From the NCBI GenBank assembly GCA_009760855.2, contig WPIO01000023.1, positions 1,179,501 to 1,243,500 of the forward strand: a DNA stretch of 64,000 nucleotides. Direction: 5' to 3'. Of the stretch, positions 27,396 through 39,152 are shown piece by piece. The notes beneath the pieces are model-generated. The model saw only the letters and a program-made list of their open reading frames with translations. It made no database searches and was not told the origin of the DNA. The position numbers and the translations under genes are program-made. Position 1 is the stretch's first letter. Each line of letters starts with the position of its first letter. This DNA comes from Cristatella mucedo. Taxonomy: Eukaryota > Bryozoa > Phylactolaemata > Cristatellidae.

Positions 27396-28460
27396 AATCG
27401 GCTCTTAAGGCTGCAAAGCAGCGATGGCCTGCGAGTATCGACCGCAGCAGTCGTCTAAGGCTACGGACTATCAGCCATGTTGGTCCTGGCCGTGCGATCG
27501 CAGCAGCGCGGACCAACTAAGAGCAACGGCTCTCGAGCCCTTAGCCTAACACCAAAGACCTCCCGATGAGAAACCGCGCGACCAGACTTCGACAGTGAAT
27601 CGAGGAGCGTGGCCGCAGGGCGGCGCTCGGTTCTCAAGAGTCTGGGTGCTTTTCGGATGGGAGCGAGGTTTTTTCCTTTCGGAGCATCGCGGAGAGCTAC
27701 CTGGAGCGGAGCCGTCAGCGTGGCGCTTGGCGTTGGTTTCCGCGGAGGATGCTTACCTTTTTATTGGCAAGCATTCACAATTTATGACTTGCCCGATTAT
27801 TTTTTAAATAGGTCTTCTAGACGGGCCGGCCGGGCGGGGCGTTGCAAAGGTGCGCAGCTGCTGGAGGTCTCGAAATGGGCACGTGACTGCTCCTCCCCGA
27901 GAGCTTCGTCATCTCGAGGCTTCTGAGTTCGGTGCTTTTCGCATCGAGCTTTCAGCCCTCGTCCATGCGACTTCGACTTCTGCAGACAGAAAAACTGGTC
28001 CCTTCGCGGTTGCCCTTAACCACCACCATCACCACCACCACCACAGGGTGATTGAGGCGAGTGCTATGTCATCCTCGCACTTGAACTTCTAAGGAGGAGC
28101 TGGTCAACCCTAAACCGCACTCCAAATGACCGGAAAAGATGCCTGCTGACCTGCACTACAGCTGGAATACCAAGATGTTTGCGGGCCTGCTCTACTGCTG
28201 GAATTCGAAGGATAGCCCTGCCTGTGACAGCGACAACAGTACGGCCAAGAGAGCATTAAGGAGATTACCGTAAGAAAATTAAAAGAACTTTCGAACTGTC
28301 TCCAGAACATCTACAGAGCACTCACAAGACTCCGAAGAGGCCATTGCAGACGTATCGGTAGGCTGGCGCTGCTCGATTTTTACGTTTGAGGCTGATCTCG
28401 AAATCCGTACCGATATCCTGCACAGTGCAGGAGCCAGCGTTGCGTTTACGTAGTTTAATC
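27396..28460. other. Unassigned, moderately GC-rich
   Basis: About 1 kb with overlapping open frames and a short CAC-rich run (28020-28045). No frame shows a recognisable family, and there is no splice-supported coding model. Confidence 0.4.
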
Positions 28461-28465
28461 ACGAG

Positions 28466-28628
28466 TGAGGTTGTGATAGCCCAAGAGGTAAGGTGCTCGT
28501 TCTTCACGACCAAGTTAGCAGGTTCGAATCCTGCAATTGGCGATTTTTTATTGGCAACTGCAAGCGGCAATGACGGCAGCCGTTTAGGCTCTTCTGCCGC
28601 TATACAAATAAGGCTTTTTAAATAAGCT
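28466..28628 (+). repeat. SINE-B copy, sense
   Basis: GTTGTGATAGCCCAAGAGG, TAAGGTGCTCG, the perfect B box GGTTCGAATCC, TGCAATTGGCGATTTTTTAT, GGCTCTTCTGCCGCTATACA and AATAAGCTAAT. It has the full head-body-tail order of SINE-B. Confidence 0.88.
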
Positions 28629-28629
28629 A

Positions 28630-29940
28630 ATATTACTCTATAAAAATTTCGCAGTCTCGAATAAGACTCTTTGCTTCTCTAAAGCACAAAGGTGAATGTA
28701 CTCGATAATGCACTCCATTCACAGCACGCACTCCTGCTCCATCCATCGCCACCGCATCAATATGCACCCTAAGCTCTCCGTCGCCACCCATAGCCATCGT
28801 TCGACCTGGGCTGAGATCCTACCTTTAATGGGCAGCCTCTCCTAGCGGCCACTGCTGATTGTTGATTGCTAGTGTGCGCAACAATTATCTCGCAGCAGCT
28901 GGTGTAATAGTAGCTCCAGACTGCCTCGGCCTCAGGTTGTTTGAGGCTCTCAAGGGCTGACACATCTGTGTGCGAAGCCTAGTGTCGTTAGCCACTGCTT
29001 AAGTATATTAGCGGTAATTGTACTCGTAGGCGTGACCGCTAAAGTAATTGTTGGACTTATACGCTCGATTGGGCAATTAAGCGATCAACTCGCGCCTGGG
29101 AGCGAGTACAACTATTAGCAGGAGGTGTGCTTTAATGTCCGACGCTCGCGCTGGCTGACTAAGCGTGGCGAGCTCGAGCTGGGCTGCTCTCTTGCCTTGG
29201 GCTCATTGTCTCTTCGAGTGTCACGGCAGCGGCGGTAGCAATCTACCAGCCTCGTCCAGCCCAGCTGGTGCTACTCTCTCGGCGATGCCAAACCGGCCGA
29301 TTGTCTCACGCAGGCAGCACCAGGCTGCTGCCCAGTGTTTGAGTGTTTGAACGGACAGAGCTCCGAACAAAGGCTGTCAACACGAGTCGGGCGTCGGGCA
29401 AGCAGAGCCGATGGAGCCGGGTCACGCTGACGTCACGAGAGAGCCGAGCGCCTTCGAAGGCCGCCGCCGCCTCCCGCTCTTCTCGCCCGCGAAGACGTCC
29501 CTGATTGGACGAGATGTTCTCCTGCACCGTGTGCGTCCTCTACGGCTTAGCAGCTCCAGACTTTGAGAGTCAGCGCATGCTGCTGCTTTGGACACGCTTC
29601 GACGTCGAAACGTCGTAGTAAGCTCTAGTTAAGCTCGCTCTGCTAAAAAGCAGGTCAGAGCGGTAAGGTCAGCCGTCTCTCGCTTTGTCGAGGACTCGAC
29701 CGACATTTCTAGCTTGAGAAGATTTAACCGCTGGCTTTGCATCCACGAGCGTGTGCAATCTAATGGCGTTATTCTGGACAGCAGCACACGTGCCTTTGCC
29801 TGGTAGTGTGCCACAGTTTGCGTGTGTGCGTGCTGTGTGTATGTGCCCGGTTCGCTTGTGAAAGAGATGTGTGCATCGGGACAACATCACAATCTCTTTT
29901 TTCCTGTATCTGTCTAGGCGCGAGCAGTACTTCAAAATGT
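28630..29940. other. Unassigned spacer before LINE-A
   Basis: About 1.3 kb. GC and CpG density rises between 29160 and 29530, with open frames on both strands but no recognisable domain. It might contain a promoter or a first exon, but nothing in the sequence proves it. Confidence 0.35.
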
Positions 29941-29944
29941 TAAT

Positions 29945-30535
29945 TAGAAAATTATATCTCAGACCACTTCTCGCCGACCTGCACTGGCTACCAGTCAAGC
30001 AACGGATTGACTTCAAGGTTTTGTCGCTCACTTTTAGGTCACTCCATTCTTTGGCTCCAGCCTATCTCTCAGATCTACTCCCCCATCAGGCCAAGCATCG
30101 TACCACCCGCTTTTCGGAATCCAGCAGTCTACAAATACCCCGTACAAACCTCAGATCCTTTGGAGACCGTGCATTTAGTTCGTATGCTCCCAAAACCTGG
30201 AACTCCCTCCCGACCTGCGTCAGAACATCCCCTGACCTGACCACATTTAAAAAGAACTTAAAAACACACCTATTTAGGACAGCATTTAGTGGGTCCCTGT
30301 GAATCGTCCTTGATGTGCTTATGCGTGCTGACACTGTGCATGCTACCAGTAATCACATTTGCATGCTGACCCTGTGCATGTCACCCCTAACCATGTTATT
30401 AATTTTGTTTGTTTATCAAGCATATTACTCACCATTCAATTGCATTTCTCTTTGCAGCAAATGTAAAGCGCCTAGAGAGAGATTGAGTTCTCTGAGGGCG
30501 CTTTATCAAGTGCATTATTATTATTCTTATTATTA
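29945..30535 (+). repeat. LINE-A 3' end, well preserved
   Basis: 5'-truncated at about 29945. The ORF2 C terminus is still open: DLHWLPVKQRIDFKVLSL, RTNLRSFGDRAFSSYAP, and SPDLTTFKKNLKTHLFRTA to a stop at 30302. The 3' UTR follows, with AAATGTAAAGCGCCTAGAG, GAGTTCTCTGAGGGCGCTTT and ATTATTATT. It is very close to the copy at 36053-36425, so it is one of the younger insertions. Confidence 0.93.
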
Positions 30536-30944
30536 GATGCCATTGTTAAAAGGCTTTACTCGCTATGTACTGGTTATTTATGGTACATTGGCCAGTCTGG
30601 TGAATATTTGCTATTAACTAAGCTCGACAGAGAGCATGCGGTGCGGTCCGTAAGTTCACAGAGTGCTATCCCTTCTATCCCGATCTGAGCGGCTCGTTCA
30701 CCCGATGACTGTTCGATGCTGCCCGATGCAGCCGATCGCCTTGCTTTATTAATCGTTGAACAACAAGGAACTGTGCTCACGCAAACGCTTAGATATAAGA
30801 CAATGACTCAGCCGCTCTACAGCAAGTTTTTGATAATAAACTTCCTTAAATTCGTTTTCTTTCTCAGTGAAGGCAAGGAGACAGTACCCCATCATTTCCT
30901 CTTTCGCACAATTGCCGACAGACCACCAGGCTGCAGCTATCAGC

Positions 30945-31095
30945 CAGGCCGGTTTGGCCCAGTGGTTAAGGTGCTCACCTCAAATGTTCAAGGTGAATGC
31001 ATTTGATGACCGAGGTCGTGGGCTCAAGTCTCATGGCGTATGTGAAGCACCTGAATATATATCTTAAGTTCTCTTAGGGCGCTGTACAAATGACT
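30945..31095 (+). repeat. SINE-A copy 1 of a tandem pair
   Basis: CAGGCCGGTTTGGCCCAGTG, GTTAAGGTGCTCACC, GGTCGTGGGCTCAAGTC, TGAAGCACCTGAATATA, TTAAGTTCTCTTAGGGCGCT and GTACAAATGA. It is sense-oriented and nearly complete. Confidence 0.9.
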
Positions 31096-31117
31096 TCTAT
31101 TTTACATCTCAGGTATT

Positions 31118-31258
31118 TTGCCTCTGGTTTGGCCCTAGGGTAAGGTGGTCGCCTTAAATGACCAAGGTTGTGGGCTCAAGCCAAGAGGCATCTGTGAAGC
31201 ACCCGGCTAGAGCTTAAGTTCTCTTACAGCGCTATGCAAATGAATTCTATTTGTTCAT
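31118..31258 (+). repeat. SINE-A copy 2 of a tandem pair
   Basis: GTTTGGCCCTAGGGTAAGG, TGGTCGCCTTAAATGACC, GTGGGCTCAAGCC, GTGAAGCACCCGGCTAG, TTAAGTTCTCTTACAGCGCT and ATGCAAATGAATTCTATTT. Same strand as copy 1 and only about 20 bp behind it. Confidence 0.88.
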
Positions 31259-31379
31259 AAAGAGTTAGAAAGAGAAACAGGCAGACAGACAGACAGACAG
31301 GCAGACAGGGATGAAAGACCACCGAGACGCCTCCGGCATTGAGACCTGCCTCAGAGGTAGTACCTTTTGCTAGCTTGTT

Positions 31380-33560
31380 CAGCTGCCAATCTTCTGCAGC
31401 AAGCCACGAAGCGCATGGCTAATGGCTGGAGCAAATCGTGGCATATATCCGCCTGGCAGCAGGAATTCGGCCGCCGTTACTGCCGCGAGCCTTAACAGGC
31501 CCAGCGGAAGTGTCGGCCGTACGTGCACTAGCGATCTCGGGCTTCTAGCCGGCTGCTCGCCGGCGGCAGTGAAAGAGGGGGGGTCTCCGACGAAAAGCGC
31601 TCTCTGTCGCGTTCGGTCACAGTTGCAAGATCGCAAGCCTCCGCGGGCGAGAGACGCCTGGACAGCGACCGCTGCCTCCGTGCGCGCACGCGCTGCTTGA
31701 GACGCGCGATGCTGCTTTGGCCTGTAGCGCACGAAACTCGGTCGAATTAAGTTAGCGCGCGCAGGCTGCAGCGTAGCAAAACGGCGCTCCGGCCGCCATC
31801 GTGTTCCGGGTATTGTGCGTCCGCCGGCGGAGCTTCGTCGCGGTTCATGGGCAATTGAAAAAAAAACTGGGTAGCCAGCGAAACGTCTCAATAATGCGGG
31901 CTCTCCACCTACGCAAGACAGACTGGGCAACGTGGCGCTTTTGCTAGAGCGCATGTGCAAGATTGCGAAGGTCTGCGACCGTAGACTGCCGCTGTAGGTC
32001 TAGCACTTCGATTGCAACGTCGCGGCAAAGGCTCCACGCGCGCCACCGACAGCGCTCGCTCGCTCGTCGTCGGCGCGCCGCACGCCGCTTGCAGCGCTCG
32101 CACCCGGTGGCTCGGCCCGGATCAGCTGCCCGTCCGGTGCAGTGGCAGAGGCCGCCGCCGCAGCGGAAAACAACGCCGCCGCAAAAAAAACGTCCGTCGA
32201 CGGTCGCATCGGCTTAGGCATCGCTTTGCAAACGCCTATTGGGCAACCGACGGCGCTTCAATTATCCTTCGTTTTCGGTCGCTGCACGCGGCTGCCCGTC
32301 GCCCAGCTCTCTCGCTAGCGTGCGCCGGTCGTCGCGAACGAACGACGGCGCGGCAAAGACGAGCGGCGACGCGAGCCAGTAAACTGCATAGAGCTAGCCA
32401 GCTTGGGTGTCCTCTGGTAATTAAGATCTATCGTGCCTCAGCCAAAGATGCAGCAAAGAAAAATGGTAGGAAGATGAGCGTCAAAACTAAACAAAAGACG
32501 CACGCCGTTCGCGGCGCTATTGCCGAAAGCTTCGACAGTCGGCTCGCTCATTCGTCCGCCGAGACGCTCATTCCTTTGCGTACGATTTGGCGCGCGGCAT
32601 CGACCGCCGGCTTCGGCGAAGCGGCCGTTGCGCCGATCGCTACCGCTTCGACCTTGGTCGATTTCGCTGACACCACGCCGGCCCCTTGTGTGCGCGCGTG
32701 TGTGTGAGCGCAATTTCCCCACAGCTGTCGATGTTTCGCGGCCGCAGCGTCTTTCTTACGCAACCGCTCGCGTTCGCCGCATTCGGTGGCAGGTGACGCA
32801 TCGATTCCCGCCGGTTTCTGCCGCTCCATTTGCCCGGCAATGCGGTTCGCAGCTCCTCGGGTACGTCGCGGTCGGCCGATCGAGCCGATCGACCGAGCGG
32901 CGGCCGCCCGGCGCTGCGCCGGCGACTGCCGAGCTTTCCCGTCTACCCGGAAAAACCGCGCTGCATTCGATAACAAAAATTGGCGCGCGCCCCGATTAGA
33001 CGGCGGCGGCGGCAGCGATGCCGCGGCGCGCAGCCGCAGCGGGCGGATTGACGATCGGCGGATTGAATAAGAATATCATATAATAAGAAGCCGAGTAAGA
33101 ATGGCTCGATGCGCGCTGTCGCAGCTGTCGCTCGGGGCAGAACGTCGCGCACTCCTGCCGCCCGCCGGCGGCGCCGAGCGTGCAAGTTCGCCGAGAAGCT
33201 TCGAGAAGCCGCGCGGGGCGACGAGCGAGCGACGAGCGCTACGACCAATCGTTGCGTCGGCACTCGCACACTGGGCAGAACGCTATGCTCGCGTCTTTCT
33301 CCGAGTGTCTTTCCCCGAGAGGCGCGGCAGGGACGAGACACTGCGACAGCAACGAAAGGCCGCCCCGCTCCCGCTTTGGCGCGTGTCACGAGCGTCTCGC
33401 ATGCAGCGTAACGTCAAACTTTACCGAGCGCCTCGTCGTCGCATTTGTCGAGCATCTTTGCCGAGTTTTGCCGAGATCTTTTCCGTTGCACAATTGCTAC
33501 CGATTGGCTGGCAGTCCAACTCCCGCTGCATTTCCCCAACGGTAGGCGCACTTCGACCCG
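31380..33560. promoter_or_regulatory. CpG-rich island-like block
   Basis: About 2.2 kb of visibly high GC with dense CG dinucleotides (for example GGCGGCGGCGGCAGCGATGC), unlike the flanks. Many overlapping open frames on both strands (such as 32012-32707 plus and 31379-31960 minus) are expected from the base composition, and I recognise no domain. A frame from 32474 (MSVKTKQKTHAVRGAI) is the most protein-like but cannot be confirmed. It probably marks the 5' end of a gene, perhaps the candidate exons at 34163-35120. Confidence 0.5.
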
Positions 33561-33591
33561 GGCAGCTGTAACTGGTTAGAAGAAAAGTAAA

Positions 33592-33768
33592 AAATGCTAG
33601 CTGATTTAACAGCCTCTTTTTGTATAGCGACAGAAGAGCCTGTACGGCTATCACCACCGCTTGCAGTGGCGATAAAGGATCGCCCACCACAGGTAGTGAA
33701 CCCATGACCTCGGGGCCGAGGTCGTGAAAAGCAATCACCTTGCCTAGTGAGCCATTACGGCTCACCAA
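33592..33768 (-). repeat. SINE-B copy at the edge of the CpG block
   Basis: Antisense SINE-B: GAGCCGTAATGGCTCACTAG head, CACGACCTCGGCCCCGAGG arms, GGCGATCCTTTATCGCCACT, GGCTCTTCTGTCGCTATAC and TTAAATCAGCTAG. The B box is altered by an AGTG change. Confidence 0.9.
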
Positions 33769-34162
33769 AAGTAAAGGCTGGCTGGCCCAACAGCCGCGTG
33801 TAGCGCGCTGCAGAAGAGCCTGAGAGAAAGGCTTTCATTTCGCTCTGCGCGGGCAATAGGCAATCGCCTGCAGCAGGAATACGGCCACGCGGCCCGGCTC
33901 TTTAAGTGCAGGCATGTTACTAGTACGGGGTCGTTCTACAGGTTTCCAGTCACACCGCATTTAGAATCTTGAGATGCAGCGTATTGGCGCAATGGCACAC
34001 ATTCAACGACATATAAGATACACAGGTGTTAAAGAATAAGCATGACTGGCGTAACCTTTAAATGTAAGAAATCGGTGCCGAGCAAAGGCGTCTCAATTTG
34101 CCATTTAGTTCCAAGCACTTAAACATGCGCAGTGCTTATGGTGGGTGCATTTGCTTTTATAG

Positions 34163-35120
34163 GCTTACGGCGACGACCTCAAAGAAAGTGACACTCGGGA
34201 AAATGACAATTATGGGACGACTCAGAATGCAAAGAGCAGCGTGCAAAGACCGGGATGCAAGTTGCTACCTTATCATGGAATACTCTGCATGCTGAGTGTG
34301 CACGGCTACACTGTAGCAGCGACAAGTTATGTGAAAGCTTCCCAGGTATTGATGCCATCTAACTGAAGACCTGAATTTCCCAGCAGCTACAGCCTCAATC
34401 CGTTTGCCACAGGCTGACGAGCACGGCGATAGGAGTTTGTGCCACTTCTCAAATATACCCTGCCGGGCTAGTCATGTGTTCGTGTGCGGTTGGTTCATAA
34501 GGGAGAGTTACTGTAACATCCGGCACTACTCGGTAGCACCCGTATGCAATGGCGGATGGATTGTGGGTGCACCTCGAGTGTGTGCAGGGAGTGTGCAGCC
34601 ACGGAGGAGTCATTTCCACGTTATGTGTGCCTACATTAGCCACCGTAACAATCCAAGCTAAGAAATGGGAATTTATCGAGGAGCTTCACTGCAAGTCTTT
34701 GTCTGAAAGCATCCTTGATATCTTTGATGTTCTTTGGTGATTTTGGCCTGCTTCTTTTGAGAATCTTGCTAGTCGAAGAGACGGTCACAGAAAGCTAAGT
34801 CGTGGAAATGCAGCGTATGCTTGCCTGCTACTGCGAAAATCGCATCTGCACATACAAATAGTATAATTCCTTTTAAATTCTACCCAGTGCCAACGACGAG
34901 CCTTGATTCACCTAGAGAAACATAAAAATGTAAGTATTATTTCAGAATGTGCTTGGGTTGATCTCCAGCCAATGTTTGCTTCAGTTGCAAGGCAAAAAAG
35001 CCACCTGGTGCAGCGAACTTCTTTTCGATTGCCTTGCTCACGTCGGTGGGTTGTACTTGACCGCACGGTCCTTAGCAAGCGACATTAATGCTCATGGTAG
35101 TGCCAAGAAAGAACTTGCTG
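34163..35120 (+). CDS. Three candidate exons of an unidentified gene
   Basis: Candidate exons: 34163-34345 (61 codons, after TTGCTTTTATAG, before GTATTG), 34888-34929 (14 codons, after TTCTACCCAG, before GTAAGT) and 34985 to 35096 or 35120 (after AATGTTTGCTTCAG, before GTAGTG or GTGCGT). All three begin in phase 0, and the first two end in phase 0, so they join without a break. Parts of the text look like a folded helical protein: KLLPYHGILCMLSVHGY, RRALIHLEKHKN, ATWCSELLFDCLAHVGGLYL and TARSLASDINAHG. I do not recognise the family. A frame at 34640-34738 (KKWEFIEELH...) also looks coding but ends in phase 2 and does not fit the next exon. The start of the gene may lie in the CpG-rich block upstream. 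Confidence 0.35.
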
Positions 35121-36052
35121 GTGCGTTGATTTTCATTGTAGAGTATGAGCCAGCTCGCAGCCCTCTGTCGTGATTGAAGTGTTCTCATCGGGTCTCGCGA
35201 CTTAGTGCTAAACGAGCGGTAATTGCATAGCCCTCTGGAAAAGTACATCCCAGTAAAGGTTATGTATGCTGATTGAAGTGTAGTTAGGGGATACGGAAGC
35301 TGTGTCGTGTAGATTTAAAGCACAAACGAGCACCTCATTGCTCCACTTTCTTACGAAGTAAGTAGTCTGCTCTCGAACATGCTTAGTACGGATTGGTCCT
35401 AGAACACTGGAGCTTTCCATTATCAGCCTTGCCGAGCGGTGACCTTTATCAGGAAGCCAAGACTTCCCATAAAAGTTGTGAATAATTTTAAGCGCACTAG
35501 TCCGTTGATTAGTTGAGCTCGTGCTGAGTGACTTGTACACACGACTGAAAATCCAGAGGCCAGCTGCATCTCCTGTTTGTACTTAGCTCATTTCTTGGCT
35601 CGACTTTTTTTATTCATGCACCGGTCAAAGTCCAGGTCTCCTAAGCACTTTCATAATTTTAGATCGTGACAGGGAGCTCTGTTCGCTCGAAGCTTGAAAC
35701 ACCGAAACACTCCGTTTCAAGGCCATAGAGAGGAACTAAGAGGATTGAAGCCCTCCGCCCCATCGGACCGACCCGAACACGTGGGCTCGAAGCCTGACAT
35801 GCTCATCCAAACTATTAACGATCAGCCTCCATCAAGGTCACACATTAGCCGCTTGACAAAATCCTGGCAACTTTGCTGCTCCTTACGGATGTACCTGTGT
35901 GTACTGTAACAGAACCTGGTTGTCTCTCCAATTGTGACAGCCATTCAGCGAGGGATGTGGCATTACAATTGGCATAGAATTTTCGACGAAGGATGCAGGC
36001 AAAGGAAGTGTCATTATCGGCAGGATAACGAGGAGCACAATCTTTTGTGCAG

Positions 36053-36425
36053 GAATAGTAGAGGTAGTTCGTATGCTCCCAAAGCCTGGAACTCCCTCCC
36101 GACCTGCGTCAGAACATCCTCTGACCTGACCACATTTAAAAGGAACTTAAAAACACACCTATTTAGGACAGCATTTAGTGGGTCCCTGTGATTCGTCCTT
36201 CACGTGCTTGTGCGTGCTGACACTGTGCATGCTGCCACTAACCACATTTGCATGCTGACTCTGTGCATGTCACCCCTAACCAAATTATTCATTTTGTTTG
36301 TTTTTCAAGCATGATTTTACTTACCATTCAATTGCATTTAACTTTACAGCAAATGTAAAGCGCCTAGAGAGAGATTGAGTTCTCTGAGGGCGCTTTATCA
36401 AGTGAATTATTATTATTATTATTAC
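36053..36425 (+). repeat. LINE-A 3' end, young copy
   Basis: It starts inside the ORF2 C terminus (SYAPKAWNSLPTCVRTS) and ends with GAGTTCTCTGAGGGCGCTTT and ATTATTATT. It is nearly the same as 30175-30535, with only scattered differences. Confidence 0.92.
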
Positions 36426-38977
36426 GCCCAAAGTCACTGGCAGTACCTTTCCTCTATCTAAAGCATTCTTCGATTACTGCTAGCCAGTGGTTTCAGCTGA
36501 GAGACCAATTGGAGAGGCCGGCAGGCAAGCAGCAGTCCGAACCGTAAGGGACTAGAAGCTGCGGCCGGATCCCCACTCACCTGTTCAAAGAGATGGAAGC
36601 AGTGCCCGTCGACGCATTGAGCAGCCTTCGAGCTGTTTCTTCAGGGGGAGGATGTCCCTCTTTTTTTTTACAATGGGTGTTTCTCGATCTCATGCTAAGA
36701 ATCTCTGGGGTTCCAGAGGGCACTAACCCTATTTTTCAGATGAGATTCTAATTTTGGAGTGGATAGGCAAGTACTTATTTTTAGCTTAACAGGTCCAAGC
36801 AGGCGGAGGTTGACAGCGAATTCGGGCGCGAAACTTCTGGACCGCCAATTAAGGGTACGAGTCTCATTGAGACAGGTCTCAATTCGCCTGCAGGGTGGTA
36901 TACCTTCGGCCGCAGCTTTGGGTTCTTTAGAAATACGGGATGCCGATTGTGTTTAGATACAGGTTTTGGAAAAAAGCCTCTCCGGACGGTGTGCCTTCTG
37001 CGTAGCCTCCAAGGTATTGAGAAGTGGGGCAACACTTTGTTTGTTGATGGTGTGAACTAAACCTGCAGGGCTTCGTACCTTCTCCTGCAGCTCATCGTTG
37101 ATGTAGGAAAATGTTGATGAAGAAATTTACAAATATGTTAAAAGTTTTCTATTTTATTATCAAACATTAAAATAGCTTACCTTTTCTTGTTGACTGAGGT
37201 TCTTACGCATATATTACAGGCGCTTTGCTCTCGTGTTAATTTCTCATTTTTGGTAATTTCTCGCTCTGGTATTGCTCTTGTGATATTGAACTTTCAACAA
37301 TAAAATATATTTACCATTTGTATTTTTATTCTCGCTAGCTCTCTTTCCATTGGCCAGCGCCGGCTTCCGAATCAATAGCGACTTCGTTAACGCACTAACG
37401 TACGTACATCCAAAATGACATAAGTTGACGCCAAATAGAGTTGCGGGTGAAGGCACCCAGCCGTAGGTCATTATCCAAGTACGACACAGCTCAAAAGCTG
37501 TCTTTTCTCTCTGCCAGCTATAGGATCTAGGCGATCAAAACATATTGCGATAGTACCGGAGGCACTGGTTCACTGACTTTGTATCTGACTTGTGAGTACA
37601 TCAGAATATAGAGGTGCAGTACGTGAACAGTTCCGGTTGATCTTCTTTGCAATGGCACGCCCCCACCCCCATTAGAGAGTATGCAAAGGAATTGGTTTCT
37701 TGCTTCATCTACTTCGGGACACCTTGATTGCAACATTGAAAACCCTGCTGTGATAATCCCTTTCGCCCATTCGACGATCAGTTGCCTAGGGAACCAAGAA
37801 CATTAAACTACTGCAATCGACTGGTGCCAGGAGTAGGAATGCTGGAAGCTAACTACAGCTCTCCCTGGTGTAGCATAATGCCTCCAGGAATCAGAAAGAG
37901 GTCCAGTCGATTCAGGTTGACAAGATAGTGCTTTCAAAGCTGCCATTGTCTAACTGGCCAGCACAGTCGAGGATTATCCTCAGCTACCCTGGGTGCTCCT
38001 TCAGTTAATTGCCGACCTCCGGTTAGGTGTTTATAGCTGCCAGCTTGCCAAACCATTACTCTTAGTCAGGTTGCCATGCTGCAGTCATTCGCGGCTGCAG
38101 CAAAGCTAAACCAGCTGGAGTTGGGGCCAACTGATGGTCAACGTTTGGGCTGATGCAGGAAGTCACAAGAATATATTTCTTCTCTCGCTTGGGATAGATG
38201 AATGGGACCGGTGGCTCGATTGAGAAAAACAAGCAGCTCGTGCTGTATTAGCTACTAAGAGCTGCACTAGCCTAGGCAGCCAAATCAGTCAGGAGCAGGG
38301 CCACAGGCTAGTCTGCGAGAGAAGTCTCAAAGCTCTTCTAGATCATACCTCCTCGTCCCATTCGTTGAGCACGAGGTCCCCCGCATGCCACCAAGACGTC
38401 ACAGAAACGCTGGTCGAATAAAGTTTGTCAAGAATGAAGTTAATATTTGCAAAAAGCAGGCACCTTAGAAAAATACTGCAAATGCCGGTTCTTTGACCAT
38501 TTATTAGCTTACCTCTTGCTGGAGCACACCGGCCAGGCTTTGAGGCCTGCTCGACAAGATCACCAGTCAACTAGCAGTGCTCTACGAGCATAATAAAAGG
38601 GAGATATGAACGTTCGCGACCCTTTCTCCTACTAAGCTTGCACACAGGCAGAAGATTGGTGATGATGAAAAGCAGCCACTTAAAAGAGCTGGCCCTTTCC
38701 AAATGCAACGGCAAGGGAGGGGGTTGAATGGAGTACATGGGAGATTTGGCAGGTCAGGCAGTACCATTTTTCCTAAGATATATCATGCATGCCTAGATGT
38801 GAGAAGTGGAGTTCTCACTGTAGCCCCTGAAAGCCATTCAAACTCGAAGCATAGAGGCCCACTTAATTGCCAGCTGGTTGGATAACCTTCCAATCAAGTC
38901 AACATCACGACATTTAGAACCAGGGTACTGCATCACTTATCAGTTCCGGCTCGAGTGCAGCCTCCGACTACCAACAG
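36426..38977. other. Unassigned intergenic or intron sequence
   Basis: About 2.5 kb, partly AT-rich (37080-37330). I see no supported exon, repeat family or RNA gene. Confidence 0.45.
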
Positions 38978-39152
38978 TTCATGCTAGCTGATTTAACAGC
39001 TTCTTTTTGTATAGCGACAGAAGAACCTTTCCGGCTATCACCACCACTTTCAGTGGCGATAAAGGATCGCCCACCGAAGGATTCGAACCCACGACATCGG
39101 GCCGAGGTCATGAAAAGCAACCACCTTACCTAGTGAGCCATTACGGCTCATC
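38978..39152 (-). repeat. SINE-B copy
   Basis: Antisense SINE-B: GAGCCGTAATGGCTCACTAG head, B box GGGTTCGAATCC, GGCGATCCTTTATCGCCACT, TCTGTCGCTATAC and GTTAAATCAGCTAGC end. It is very similar to 33592-33768 and 56183-56355. Confidence 0.92.

Noticed and set aside
28020-28045. Run encoding histidines (His-tag-like)
   Set aside because: It is a short CAC/CAT repeat in a non-supported frame. A vector origin is not indicated by the surrounding sequence.
31379-33571. Multiple frames of 90-231 codons in the first CpG-rich block
   Set aside because: Overlapping opposite-strand frames with no domain fit base composition. I could not choose a true coding frame.
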